From an uncultured Flavobacteriales bacterium (GTDB lineage Bacteria > Bacteroidota > Bacteroidia > Flavobacteriales_D > Sanyastnellaceae): DNA of 44,487 nt. Position 1 is the first letter of the stretch. Every line of letters starts with the position of its first letter. Under the pieces are notes generated by a model, which worked only from the letters and a program-made list of their open reading frames with translations, did not search any database and was not told the DNA's origin. Of the stretch, positions 17,201-25,318 are shown one piece after another. The DNA is taken from assembly GCA_905479395.1 (NCBI GenBank), contig CAJQMI010000083.1:1-44487 (forward strand). Reading direction: 5' to 3'. Both the position numbers and the translations under genes were made by a program.

Positions 17201-17641
17201 GCAGATGGCATTGCCACGCTGGAACGAATCGGCCAAATTGAGGTGACTCCTGAGGATGGTCAGGGCCCGGCTGTGATTTCCACGTCGGATGTAGAAATTA
17301 TGACGGATGACATTCCGGGATGGTTGGTTTCCAGCGCTTCAGGTGTCACCGTGGCCTTGGACATTACACTGGATGAAGCGTTGCGTTCAGAGGGGATGGC
17401 AAGGGAGTTGATCAATCGGGTGCAGAATGTCCGCAAGGATGGTGGATTGGAGGTTACGGACAGGATTCAGTTGACACTTGATGCCACCGATGAAGTTCGT
17501 GCCGCAATCGAAAGGAATTTGGATTATATTCGGGTCGAAACTCTAGCAGATGAGGTGAGGTGGCAGAAACCGAATGGTGCTACCGAAGTTGATTTAGGTG
17601 AGGGAATCACCTTGTACATTGGAGTGGATAAATTGAATTGA
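14246..17641 (+). CDS. ileS: Isoleucyl-tRNA synthetase
   Basis: Charges tRNA-Ile and edits misactivated valine. At 1131 aa it is the long type found in Bacteroidota and related to eukaryote-like IleRS, longer than the ~940-aa E. coli form. The HIGH-type motif is GIHH at residues 62-65 in PPSANGKPGIHHVMA. The editing domain includes WTTTPWTLPSNTAL and the DGTGIVHTAPTFGADD segment. The KMSKR loop is at 678-682 (GLKMSKRLGNAVDPF). No C-terminal zinc cysteine cluster like that of E. coli IleRS is visible; the C-terminal region is the long form's alternative domain. Followed 10 bp later by a DksA-like gene and lspA, a common Bacteroidota arrangement. Confidence 0.97.
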   Translation: MSDSPVQSSFPERGSLNLPDVASEILKRWERENTFQRSIDSRPEDRPYVFFEGPPSANGKPGIHHVMARAIKDIFCRFHTLKGYRVERKAGWDTHGLPVELGVEKELGITKEDIGVKLTIEEYNDACRKAVMRYTDIWNDLTHKMGYWVDMEEPYVTYENKYIESVWWLLKQLDKKDLLYKGYTIQPYSPAAGTGLSSHELNQPGAYRDVKDTTIVAQFRSLHDCAARILEHAGSEKAAELSHLPVDFLAWTTTPWTLPSNTALTVGPNIDYALVLTKNRYTHEEGLVVLAADLVGKHFGGKKSPEHEVIAQMKGTDLCGARYEQLLDWAEPMENVEQAFRVIPGDFVTTEDGTGIVHTAPTFGADDARVASAAGVPPLLVDDGSGHGVPLVDMQGRFRTGVGPFAGQFVKQEYYDEADVPERSVDVEIAILLKEKGQAFLVEKYEHNYPHCWRTDKPVLYYPLDSWFVRSTAAKERMQELNDTIRWKPASTGSGRFGKWLENLNDWNLSRSRFWGIPIPIWSTEDGAERICIGSVEELKQACEASVKAGIMTSNPLGEFAPGDMSKENYEAFDLHKHSVDGIVLVSKSGTPMHREADLIDVWFDSGSMPYAQWHYPFENKDRIDEAKSFPADFIAEGVDQTRGWFYTMHAIGTMVFDSVAFKNVVSNGLVLDKQGLKMSKRLGNAVDPFETLDAFGPDATRWYMISNAQPWDNLKFDSDGIIEVQRKFFGTLHNTYNFLALYANIDGYTGSESIIAVQDRPEIDRWILSRLHSLIQEVDAAYGELEPTKAARAIQEFTIDELSNWHVRLSRRRFWKGEMSEDKLSAYQTLHQCLKSLAIIASPIAPFYCDRLHQDINPDADSVHLMEFPQVDAECIDKELEERMKLAQQISSQALSLRKREKIRVRQPLRRILVPVLDETVESRIRAVEQLICGEINVKQVELLKDESDSEVSIVKRVKPDFKALGPRFGKRMKSIAAAVNALDADGIATLERIGQIEVTPEDGQGPAVISTSDVEIMTDDIPGWLVSSASGVTVALDITLDEALRSEGMARELINRVQNVRKDGGLEVTDRIQLTLDATDEVRAAIERNLDYIRVETLADEVRWQKPNGATEVDLGEGITLYIGVDKLN

Positions 17642-17651
17642 ACATTGAGCA

Positions 17652-18023
17652 ATGGCTGAAACACGATACACCGACTCAGACTTGAAGGAATTTCAGGGTT
17701 TGATTGACGAAAAGCTGAAAACAGCACGTGAGAATTATGACGAATTGCAGCGTGCTCTTTCACACCAAGACGACAACACCACGGACGACACTTCTCCAAC
17801 TTTCAAAATGATGGAAGATGGTTCGGAAACGATGAGTCGCGAGGAAACGGCGCAGTTAGCTGCGCGCCAGGAGAAGTTTATTCGAAACCTTGAAAATGCG
17901 TCGCTTCGCATCAAGAATAAAACGTACGGAATTTGCCGTGTTACCGGCAAGTTAATCCCGAAGGAACGTCTCCGATTGGTGCCGCACGCGACCATGTCTA
18001 TTGAGGCGAAGAACAAGCAGTAA
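17652..18023 (+). CDS. DksA/TraR-like protein with degenerate zinc finger
   Basis: A 123-aa protein with an N-terminal coiled coil (residues 7-45 and 60-87) and a C-terminal DksA/TraR-type finger. DksA-type proteins enter the RNA polymerase secondary channel through the coiled coil. Here the finger reads YGICRVTGKLIPKERLRLVPHAT: only one Cys remains where the family has a four-Cys zinc site, so it cannot bind zinc in the usual manner. The ending IEAKNKQ fits the family. The gene lies between ileS and lspA. Whether it still regulates transcription is an inference. Confidence 0.85.
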   Translation: MAETRYTDSDLKEFQGLIDEKLKTARENYDELQRALSHQDDNTTDDTSPTFKMMEDGSETMSREETAQLAARQEKFIRNLENASLRIKNKTYGICRVTGKLIPKERLRLVPHATMSIEAKNKQ

Positions 18024-18044
18024 AAACGGCTAAACACCAGTCAA

Positions 18045-18692
18045 TTGAGCACTCCCAGAACCTTTACAGGCTGGATTTCCCTCGTTGTTCTGCCTCTTTT
18101 GGTCTGTGATCAGGCCATTAAAATCTGGATTAAACTCAATTTTGCAGTTGGGCAGCGAGCGTCCTTTATTCCAGGCCTTTTGGAACTGCAGTTCATTGAA
18201 AACGAGGGCATGGCTTTTGGTTGGGCACTGCCTGGAGTGACGGGCAAGTTGGTCCTCACCACTTTTCGCCTTTTTGCGGCCGTTGGCATTGGATTCTATT
18301 TAAACAAACTGATTCGTTCAGAGGTGCACAAAGGGCTTTTGACTTGTGTTTCATTTGTGTGGGCAGGTGCCATAGGAAACATCATTGACAGTGCCGTTTA
18401 CGGTCAGCTGTTTACCCGGAGCTCGTGGGGGATGATGGCAGATTGGGCAGAATCGTCAGAAGGTTATGCGCCTTTCTTGATGGGCAACGTGGTCGATATG
18501 TTTCATTTTGTTGTTCGTTGGCCCGTCTCGTTTCCCATTGATTCACTCGCAGGACGAGAGGTTTTCCCTCCAATCTGGAATTTAGCAGATGCTGCGATAT
18601 CCTGCGGTGTCATTGCAATTTTGCTTGGCCAGCGCACCTTTTTTCGGGAGCTTGAAGAACCGTCGAAAGCGGAAGATTCAGAAATGAATTGA
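18045..18692 (+). CDS. lspA: Lipoprotein signal peptidase (signal peptidase II)
   Basis: Inner-membrane aspartyl protease that cleaves the signal peptide of lipid-modified prolipoproteins; several substrates are encoded in this window. It has 215 aa with four TM segments. The N-terminal helix contains VCDQAIKIWI, followed by the conserved IENEGMAFGW loop, the GNIIDSAVYG segment (110-120) and the catalytic pair Asp151 (NVVDMFHF) and Asp182 (IWNLADAAIS). Between residues ~120 and 147 there is an insertion rich in W, S and E compared with short proteobacterial LspA. The start appears to be TTG at 18045; no upstream ATG is available in frame after the preceding gene. Confidence 0.93.
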   Translation: MSTPRTFTGWISLVVLPLLVCDQAIKIWIKLNFAVGQRASFIPGLLELQFIENEGMAFGWALPGVTGKLVLTTFRLFAAVGIGFYLNKLIRSEVHKGLLTCVSFVWAGAIGNIIDSAVYGQLFTRSSWGMMADWAESSEGYAPFLMGNVVDMFHFVVRWPVSFPIDSLAGREVFPPIWNLADAAISCGVIAILLGQRTFFRELEEPSKAEDSEMN

Positions 18693-18721
18693 GCTTTTTG
18701 AATCGTATTCGACCAGCATTT

Positions 18722-20659
18722 TCAGTTACTTACCGGCTCCACCCAATCCCCGTGCGATCTAATTAGGTCTACAAGTGCATCTACGGCGCGGTCCTCTGGA
18801 ACGTTTCTTTCGACCACTTCTTTCTCTTTGTATAAAGTGATTTTTCCGGGTCCAGTTCCAACATAACCATAATCGGCGTCTGCCATTTCTCCGGGTCCAT
18901 TGACGATGCAACCCATGATGCCGATTTTCACACCTTTCAGGTGCGAGGTTACGGAGCGAATTTTGGCGGTTGTCTCTTGGAGGTCAAAGAGCGTGCGTCC
19001 GCAGCTTGGACAGCTGATGTATTCGGTTTTGGATATGCGTGTCCGTGTAGCTTGAAGAATCCCGAAGGCGGTTGAATTGCGCAGTTGAAGAGCGGAGTGG
19101 TTGCCTGTCATCCAGATACCGTCTCCATATCCATCCAACAATGGCGCACCCAAATCAACAGAAGCAAATAGCTGAAACGATTCATCGTCAAGGCCTTCGA
19201 GTCTTCGTGTCAAAATCACAGGCAAATTGCATCCCAAAAGATCCAATTGCATGCAACAGCTGCGCAAGTCGGCCATCGCATGTTCACTTGAAGGTGACAG
19301 CGCAAGCACGATGTCTCTTCGTCCCTGAATGCTTGAAACAAAAGATTCTGTCAAGTTTTCACGCTGCACTTGAATGAAATGCACATCCGAAGTGGCTTCC
19401 GCGTTCCAATCGGAAACAGTCCAAAGAGGATAATGTCGCGTCGCGCCTTTCCAATGAGATGCGTCTTGGATTACGCCAAGCGTGCCCGGCAGGTCAAAGT
19501 CAATCTCGCTTGCTCCAGCGTAGATATAGTCACAGGCGAAGTCGTCGAGGTTCCATTTGTCGAGCGGAACGGAATAGCGATAACCACAACCAAAGAGGCG
19601 AGCCGGCGTGACATCACCCTCACTCAAGTCGTGAATTACAACGGGGACATTCTTTCCACCAATATTGAGCGTTTCTTGGGTGGTGCGACGTGCATAGTTG
19701 AAAGGGTCAAAGCTCAGGGGAATGGTTTCCTGCTCGGATGCTTCGCCTCTGCTGACATATCGATCCACTAGTTTGCGTGCGACGGGTAGTTCCGCCTCTG
19801 GCGCTTCTGTCAAGGACACGCGAATGGTATCGCCCAAACCGTCCTCGAGCAATGCACCAATGCCGACGGCACTTTTGATCCGACCGTCCTCTCCATCACC
19901 GGCTTCGGTGACTCCCAGATGGAGCGGATAGTCCATGCCTTCAGAATCCATTCGGGCGACAAGTAGCCTGTAGGCTTGCACCATGACTTGCGGATTCGAC
20001 GCTTTCATGCTAATCACGATTTCATGGTAATCGTGTTTGCGGCAAATGCGCAGAAACTCCAGGGCACTTTCGACCATCCCCATGGGGGTGTCACCATATC
20101 GGCTTAGAATGCGATCGGATAACGAGCCATGGTTGGTGCCAATGCGCATCGCACGCCCAAGTCGTTTGCATTTCAGCACGAGCGGTGTGAATCGCGTTTC
20201 GATTCTCTCGAGTTCCGCAGCATACGATTCATCCGTGTAGTCGATTTCTTCGAATTTTTTTTTGTCTGCGTAATTCCCGGGATTGACCCGAATTTTTTCC
20301 ACATGGTCGGCAGCAACTTCTGCTGCATTCGGCGTGAAGTGAATGTCAGCAACCAGAGGCACGTGTTTGTTGGCGGCTTGCAATGCCATTGCAATGCTGC
20401 CCAATGCTTCTGCTTCTTTCTTAGAAGGAGCCGTAATTCTCACCAATTCGCTGCCTGCATCCACCATTCGAATGCTTTCATCCACGGTCTTATCGACGTC
20501 AAGCGTATCGGCCGTGGTCATCGATTGAATGCGGATGGGGGCGCTGCCTCCCAAAGTCAGTGCACCCACATTGATTTGCCTCGATACGCGTCTGCGGTAG
20601 TTGAACCAGTCAACGTTCAGTTTTTCAGATTGGGCGTTAGGGGAGGCGTTTTGTTCCAT
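18722..20659 (-). CDS. ispG: 4-hydroxy-3-methylbut-2-enyl diphosphate synthase, long form
   Basis: Iron-sulfur enzyme of the MEP isoprenoid pathway converting MEcPP to HMBPP. The 645-aa length shows the long, three-domain form with a large insertion between the TIM barrel and the cluster domain, as known from plants, Chlamydia and Bacteroidota; the E. coli enzyme is about 370 aa. The TIM-barrel start is GGSAPIRIQSMTTADT. The 4Fe-4S ligands are Cys550 and Cys553 (CPSCGRTLFDLQET), Cys584 and Glu591 (GCIVNGPGE). dxs, the first enzyme of the same pathway, is also in the window. The gene is divergent from recO and converges with lspA with 29 bp between the stops. Confidence 0.96.
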   Translation of the reverse strand: MEQNASPNAQSEKLNVDWFNYRRRVSRQINVGALTLGGSAPIRIQSMTTADTLDVDKTVDESIRMVDAGSELVRITAPSKKEAEALGSIAMALQAANKHVPLVADIHFTPNAAEVAADHVEKIRVNPGNYADKKKFEEIDYTDESYAAELERIETRFTPLVLKCKRLGRAMRIGTNHGSLSDRILSRYGDTPMGMVESALEFLRICRKHDYHEIVISMKASNPQVMVQAYRLLVARMDSEGMDYPLHLGVTEAGDGEDGRIKSAVGIGALLEDGLGDTIRVSLTEAPEAELPVARKLVDRYVSRGEASEQETIPLSFDPFNYARRTTQETLNIGGKNVPVVIHDLSEGDVTPARLFGCGYRYSVPLDKWNLDDFACDYIYAGASEIDFDLPGTLGVIQDASHWKGATRHYPLWTVSDWNAEATSDVHFIQVQRENLTESFVSSIQGRRDIVLALSPSSEHAMADLRSCCMQLDLLGCNLPVILTRRLEGLDDESFQLFASVDLGAPLLDGYGDGIWMTGNHSALQLRNSTAFGILQATRTRISKTEYISCPSCGRTLFDLQETTAKIRSVTSHLKGVKIGIMGCIVNGPGEMADADYGYVGTGPGKITLYKEKEVVERNVPEDRAVDALVDLIRSHGDWVEPVSN

Positions 20660-20675
20660 GGTTCAGATTGCGCTG

Positions 20676-20683
20676 CTAAGGTA
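20676..20683 (-). promoter_or_regulatory. Possible -7 promoter box for ispG
   Basis: The minus-strand octamer TACCTTAG matches TAnnTTTG except at the seventh base and lies 16 nt before the ispG ATG. A TTG lies 12 nt upstream of it, shorter than the usual -33/-7 spacing. Confidence 0.3.
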
Positions 20684-20788
20684 ACTGACGCAAGGCAAGA
20701 TTTGTTGGAGGATATTGGTTCGAATTGTCCACGGTTGAGGAGTAATTTTACGGAACGAAACAAGGGCTGAGCCCATCATTCATTCCAG

Positions 20789-21523
20789 TTGCCCTCCATC
20801 CAAAACGAAACGGACTCTGCAGTCGTGCTTACGAGCCGGCCATACAGCGATGGCAAACGCGTGGTTCGTGTTATGAGTCGCTCTTATGGCGTGATCGCTC
20901 TCTGGGTCAATGAAGGACGAGGAAAGAATCGACGCATTGCCATGTGGCACCCGGGAGCTGTGCTTGAACTGAGCGGGATGAATAGAAAGGGCTCAGAAGG
21001 ATTGATCAGATTTCGAGAAGTGAGAAGGACGGTTGTTTTGGACGCTGTCATCCGCGATCCAAGACGCAGCGCAGTGGTTTTTTTCATTTGTGAGGTCATC
21101 GAAAAGACCATGCCTGAGGAAACACCCCACCCGGAGATTCATGATTTAATGGCCACGACCATCCTTGAGATTGAATCGTCCTCGGCTCTTGGTTGGATTC
21201 ACGCAGCTTTTCTGGGCCAATTGATTCAATTGCTCGGCATTGCTCCGGTAGCACCTGCTTCATTGAATTTGAAATCGTTGGACTTGCAGTCGGGCGATTG
21301 GAAATTTGAAATGGGCTTGGAAAAGGAATCTTTAGAACGCAACATCGCTGACGGTTTCATGGCGTTTTTGGAACCTGAAGCAGCGATTCCGAAAATGTGG
21401 TCAGTCGCGGACCGCAAGCGCTTGATTCTGGGCCAGGTCCGCTATCTTCAACATCAATTGGGAGTGGTGCGTGAAATAAAAAGCTACGCGGTGTTGGAAG
21501 CGGTTTTTGACAATGAAAGATAA
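20789..21523 (+). CDS. recO: DNA repair protein RecO
   Basis: A 244-aa RecO: the N-terminal OB-fold helps load RecA on SSB-coated DNA in RecFOR-dependent recombination. The N-terminal pattern VVLTSRPYSDGKRVVRVMSRSYGVIALW corresponds to the RecO start (strand, then a turn with a polar DG, then strand), and the C-terminal helical part ends QVRYLQHQLGVVREIKSYAVL. The start is uncertain: TTG at 20789 is used here, while GTG at 20825 gives a start closer to that of other RecO proteins. The 3' end runs into the leader of the TonB receptor gene. Confidence 0.83.
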   Translation: MPSIQNETDSAVVLTSRPYSDGKRVVRVMSRSYGVIALWVNEGRGKNRRIAMWHPGAVLELSGMNRKGSEGLIRFREVRRTVVLDAVIRDPRRSAVVFFICEVIEKTMPEETPHPEIHDLMATTILEIESSSALGWIHAAFLGQLIQLLGIAPVAPASLNLKSLDLQSGDWKFEMGLEKESLERNIADGFMAFLEPEAAIPKMWSVADRKRLILGQVRYLQHQLGVVREIKSYAVLEAVFDNER

Positions 21524-21560
21524 CAGCGTATTTGGCTCGATTTTTGACGAAAGCAGGCAC

Positions 21561-24140
21561 ATGAAGTGGAGAAATCAGCACCAAATCCGAAACGGAAAAA
21601 GAGCATTGACTCGTCTGGTATTGGTGCTATGCTTCACGGCAAGTTTGCCGATGCTCGCGCAGGATCAAGTGCCCGAAGATCAACCGGAGAAGCGCAATTT
21701 GGAGTCTACGATTGCATCCAAGACGAATCGCTCGAGCATTGCTGAGACCAAAGAGTTGAAGGCGGTTGCTTCCGACGGGTTTACTCCGGTACCTTTCGCG
21801 GTTGTCTTGAACAAAAACACAGGGCAGCAGGCGATGACGGATGCCAACGGAAATGGCAACATTCAGCGAACGATGGCGTCTGATACGCTGCTTTTTCGAA
21901 GCGTTGGCTTTTTGGATAAACTAATTCTCCCGGGTCAGCCTCTTCCGGCCTTGGTTCGAATGGTAGAAGACCTCGTCAGCCTCGGAACTGCCCAAGTTGT
22001 AAGTCAGGGCTTGGTTGACGCCAATAGCGCTTCCCTTTCAACACAAGTGATGGCCATTCCAAACATCAAAAGCCAAGTGGTTCGATTGGAGGTGCCGCAA
22101 ACTGCTGCCGAGCTCCTGTGGTCGACAGGATCTGTATTGGTGCAACAAAGCCAACAGGGAGGAGGTTCGCCCATCATTCGAGGCTTTGAAGCGAACCGCA
22201 TATTGTTGGTGGTCGACGGAGTGCGCATGAACAATGCGATTTACCGCAGCGGCCATCTTCAGAATGCCATTACGGTAGATCCATACATTTTGGAGCGCAC
22301 AGATGTATTGCTTGGTCCGCACAGTATTTTATTCGGCAGTGACGCCCTAGGAGGGGTGATCCACTTCCACACGCGAACTCCGAAATTGGGGCAGAATGAC
22401 CTTCAAGTCAATGCTTCTGCTGCTTATCGATCACCCAATCAAAGCCAATCATGGCATGCCGATGTTGAAGTTTCGAGGGCGCGATGGGGAAGCATCACTT
22501 CTGTGACACGTTCAGAGTATGGAGACTTGCGCATGGGCAAATGGCGCCGTCACGGCAATACCACTTGGGGTCTTGATACCGTCTTTGCGAGCCGTTTGGA
22601 CTCCGTTGACGTCATGCTTGTCAATGACGATCCGAACATTCAAAAAGGATCAGGATATGGCCAGTGGGACTTTCTGCAAAAATTCAGGATTCGCGTTCCC
22701 GGTGCAATGCTGGATTTGAATTTTCAAAAGAGCTTGAGCAGTGACATCCCACGGTTTGATGTTTCGGCTGATTATTCGGGGGATCATTTGAAGTGGGCAG
22801 AATGGAATTACGGACCACAAAGAAGAACCATGGCTTCTGCTCGATACACTCGGACGCTGGCTAGATGGAACATTCAATGGCAATCATTGCTGGCGTACCA
22901 AAACATCGAAGAATCACGTGTCAAGCGTCGCTTTGGATCGGAATGGCGCGAAAGTCAGGTGGAGGAAGTTGCTGTTTTGAACGGTTTTTCAACGTTTCAG
23001 AAATCATGGTACAATGGACTAAAGCTAACGGCAGGCGTGAGCGGGTCTTTTGATTCGGTTCAATCTGAAGCGTTTCAAATCCTAGCACACCCCCATGATT
23101 CGCTTTCAGCGAATGCCGCCAACGAAAAGCAACCGATGGACACGCGCTACCCCAATGGAGGGAGCAGTATGGGCACGGGTGCCGCTTTTGCCACGGGTGT
23201 TTGGAATGTCGATCAGCATCAAATTGCTGGGGGACTTCGTTGGAGCCGCTCGCGCCTCGACGCTGCATTTGAACCCACGGCTTCGTTTGCTCTGCCTTTT
23301 GAAAATGTTGAAATGTCAAACGGAGCGCTAACAGGTGGCATTTCTGATCGGTGGACAAGTGCAAATCGCGTGTGGGCAACAAATACTTCCTTTTCAACGG
23401 GATTTCGTCACCCCAATATCGATGACATGGGCAAGGTGCGTGAGAAAGGAGGATTTGTATTGGTGCCAAATGACTCCTTGTTGCCAGAATACTTGTACAG
23501 TTTGGAACAATCGCTCCAATGGGACTTTGACTCCAAGCAGCAGTTGATTGTCACAGCGAGTGCATTTGCGTCAAGACTGAATGATGCAATTGTTCCCCAA
23601 AATGTCACGTTGGATGGTTCAGAATTATTTTTTATTGACGGAGATTCAGCACGCGTCCAGACCAACGTCAATGCAAGCCATGCTCACATTGGGGGGGTTC
23701 GAGCAGAGGTCCAAGCCAAGCTCACTCATTCTTGGAATGTGCAAGGAGCCGTGAATTGGACGGCGGGTTCTCAATTCATTCCTGATGCCTCAACCGGGAT
23801 CAAAGCCAAGCTTCCGATGTCGCACATTCCGCCCCTGTTTGGTCGAATTGCAACACATTATACGGGCCGTTGGTGGACATTTGAGTGTTATGTATTGTTC
23901 AGTGGTTTCAAAGCGGCGGACCGATTCGGTCCGTATGCGACAGACAACCTGGACTTGATGCTGCCGGAGGGCGCTCCTGCTTGGTGGACTTTGAATGGTG
24001 AATTCAGTGCACAGTTGCATCCGAAACTGGAATGGCGCCTCGGTGTGCGCAATGCCCTGGACATGCACTACCGCGTGTTTGCCAGTGGCATCAGTGCGCC
24101 GGGTCGTGGACTCTACACTTCTTTGCACGCTGCGTTTTAG
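21561..24140 (+). CDS. TonB-dependent outer-membrane receptor (haem/haemoglobin receptor-like)
   Basis: An 859-aa outer-membrane receptor. A signal peptide ends near residue 33 (TASLPMLAQ). A carboxypeptidase-regulatory-like domain follows at roughly residues 70-120 (VPFAVVLNKNTGQQAMTDANG), then the plug domain (SPIIRGFEANRILLVVDGVRMN, then LGPHSILFGSDALGGVIHF), then a large beta barrel ending in the terminal aromatic LHAAF. Residues FRHPNIDDMGKV and NDSLLPEY occupy the place of the FRAP...NPNL signature of the haemoglobin/transferrin receptor family, so haem-type uptake is possible but unproven. The ATG at 21561 gives a clean signal peptide; an earlier in-frame ATG at 21507 overlapping recO does not. 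Confidence 0.88.
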   Translation: MKWRNQHQIRNGKRALTRLVLVLCFTASLPMLAQDQVPEDQPEKRNLESTIASKTNRSSIAETKELKAVASDGFTPVPFAVVLNKNTGQQAMTDANGNGNIQRTMASDTLLFRSVGFLDKLILPGQPLPALVRMVEDLVSLGTAQVVSQGLVDANSASLSTQVMAIPNIKSQVVRLEVPQTAAELLWSTGSVLVQQSQQGGGSPIIRGFEANRILLVVDGVRMNNAIYRSGHLQNAITVDPYILERTDVLLGPHSILFGSDALGGVIHFHTRTPKLGQNDLQVNASAAYRSPNQSQSWHADVEVSRARWGSITSVTRSEYGDLRMGKWRRHGNTTWGLDTVFASRLDSVDVMLVNDDPNIQKGSGYGQWDFLQKFRIRVPGAMLDLNFQKSLSSDIPRFDVSADYSGDHLKWAEWNYGPQRRTMASARYTRTLARWNIQWQSLLAYQNIEESRVKRRFGSEWRESQVEEVAVLNGFSTFQKSWYNGLKLTAGVSGSFDSVQSEAFQILAHPHDSLSANAANEKQPMDTRYPNGGSSMGTGAAFATGVWNVDQHQIAGGLRWSRSRLDAAFEPTASFALPFENVEMSNGALTGGISDRWTSANRVWATNTSFSTGFRHPNIDDMGKVREKGGFVLVPNDSLLPEYLYSLEQSLQWDFDSKQQLIVTASAFASRLNDAIVPQNVTLDGSELFFIDGDSARVQTNVNASHAHIGGVRAEVQAKLTHSWNVQGAVNWTAGSQFIPDASTGIKAKLPMSHIPPLFGRIATHYTGRWWTFECYVLFSGFKAADRFGPYATDNLDLMLPEGAPAWWTLNGEFSAQLHPKLEWRLGVRNALDMHYRVFASGISAPGRGLYTSLHAAF

Positions 24141-24158
24141 GCTCGATGCATTTCAAGT

Positions 24159-24166
24159 TAACTTCG
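24159..24166 (+). promoter_or_regulatory. Possible -7 promoter box for holB
   Basis: TAACTTCG is a one-mismatch TAnnTTTG ending exactly 4 nt before the holB ATG. Confidence 0.35.
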
Positions 24167-24170
24167 TCAC

Positions 24171-25298
24171 ATGCGATTTGAAGCAATCATCGGACACGAG
24201 GGAATTGGGTCAAAGCTCCGCGCTGGGGTCCAAAGCGGACGGGTGGCGCATGCGCAGCTGTTCAATGGCCCCGAGGGTTCAGGTGCGTTGTCTTTGGCAC
24301 TGGCATACGCCCGCTACCTTCACTGCCAAGCACCTTCCGAAGAAGATGCGTGTGGTTCTTGCGTTTCGTGCAAGCAATACAACACCCTGCAACATCCTGA
24401 TTTGCATTGGTCTTTCCCGTTTTTTAAAAAAGACAGTTCGGAACAATCAATGAGCCAACCTTTTCAAAATGCTTGGAGGGAGCGGATGCTGGCAGATCCT
24501 TATTTTGGGCTAGAGGAATGGTTGGGGGCAATCGGAGCAGATAAAAAGCAATTGTTTATCAGCGTTCAGGAGGCCTTGGAGTTGAACCGAAAATTGGGAT
24601 TGAAGTCATTCCAAGGGGGTTGGAAGGTTTTGATTTTATGGTTGCCTGAGACGATGCGGGTGGACACGGCCAACAAAATGCTGAAATTGATTGAGGAACC
24701 TACTGACAATACGGTGATGTTGTTTGTCAGTGAACAAGCCAATCAATTGCTTGCCACCATTCGTTCACGCGTGCAAATGATCCAAGTGCCACGACTCTCT
24801 GACGAGGATGCTGCAGTTGGAATGAACAGGCGTTATGGCGTGGATTTAGAGCAAGCTCGACAATGGGCACATGTCACGGAAGGCAATGTGGCTGCAGCCA
24901 TGCGCATGCAGCACTCTGGTGGGTCGGAAGTTGATCGCGACCTGTTTATCCAGTGGATGAGGTCTTGCTACGTCCAAGAAACGCCGAAAATTGTGGCTTT
25001 GGCCGATGATTTCGCCAAACCGGGGCGGGAATCCATGAAGCGTTTTTTGTTGTACGCTTTGCACATGGTTCGACAGTGCATCGTGGGCAATTACGGCGCA
25101 CAAAGCTTGGTGAGATTGACGAAATCTGAACGCGCGTTTGCAGAAAAATTCGCTCCTTTTATTCATCATGGAAACGCCCTTGAAATTCAGCAACTCCTTG
25201 AAAATGCGCACCGTGACATAGCTGGAAACGTCAATGGAAAGTTGGTCTTTCTCGATTTAAGTGCACGAGTGAGTCTTTTGCTTCGGAAGCCAGCCTGA
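24171..25298 (+). CDS. holB: DNA polymerase III delta' subunit
   Basis: A 375-aa clamp-loader subunit of the AAA+ family. The N-terminus FEAIIGHEGIGSKL and AHAQLFNGPEGSGALSLALAYA (26-47) match delta'. The P-loop is degenerate, GPEGSGALS without the ATP-binding Lys, as expected for the non-hydrolysing delta' subunit. The zinc module is formed by Cys52, Cys61, Cys64 and Cys67 (DACGSCVSC). The DNA-pol-III motif KMLKLIEEPTDNTVMLF and the SRC-like IRSRVQMIQVP follow. The C-terminal helical domain is less conserved. It precedes ricT and gldH. Confidence 0.92.
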   Translation: MRFEAIIGHEGIGSKLRAGVQSGRVAHAQLFNGPEGSGALSLALAYARYLHCQAPSEEDACGSCVSCKQYNTLQHPDLHWSFPFFKKDSSEQSMSQPFQNAWRERMLADPYFGLEEWLGAIGADKKQLFISVQEALELNRKLGLKSFQGGWKVLILWLPETMRVDTANKMLKLIEEPTDNTVMLFVSEQANQLLATIRSRVQMIQVPRLSDEDAAVGMNRRYGVDLEQARQWAHVTEGNVAAAMRMQHSGGSEVDRDLFIQWMRSCYVQETPKIVALADDFAKPGRESMKRFLLYALHMVRQCIVGNYGAQSLVRLTKSERAFAEKFAPFIHHGNALEIQQLLENAHRDIAGNVNGKLVFLDLSARVSLLLRKPA

Positions 25299-25305
25299 AG
25301 GGATG

Positions 25306-25313
25306 TATCTTAG
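25306..25313 (+). promoter_or_regulatory. Possible -7 promoter box for ricT
   Basis: TATCTTAG is a one-mismatch TAnnTTTG, 5 nt before the ricT ATG and 7 nt after the holB stop. The intervening GGGGG run may be a chance Shine-Dalgarno-like stretch. Confidence 0.33.
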
Positions 25314-25318
25314 GGGGC

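Noticed and set aside
20129-20770. 213-codon plus-strand frame opposite ispG
   Set aside because: Antisense shadow of ispG; Cys/His-rich composition comes from the reverse reading and no family is recognisable.
22921-23469. 182-codon minus-strand frame inside the TonB receptor gene
   Set aside because: Antisense to a conserved barrel domain; no signal, promoter or motif.
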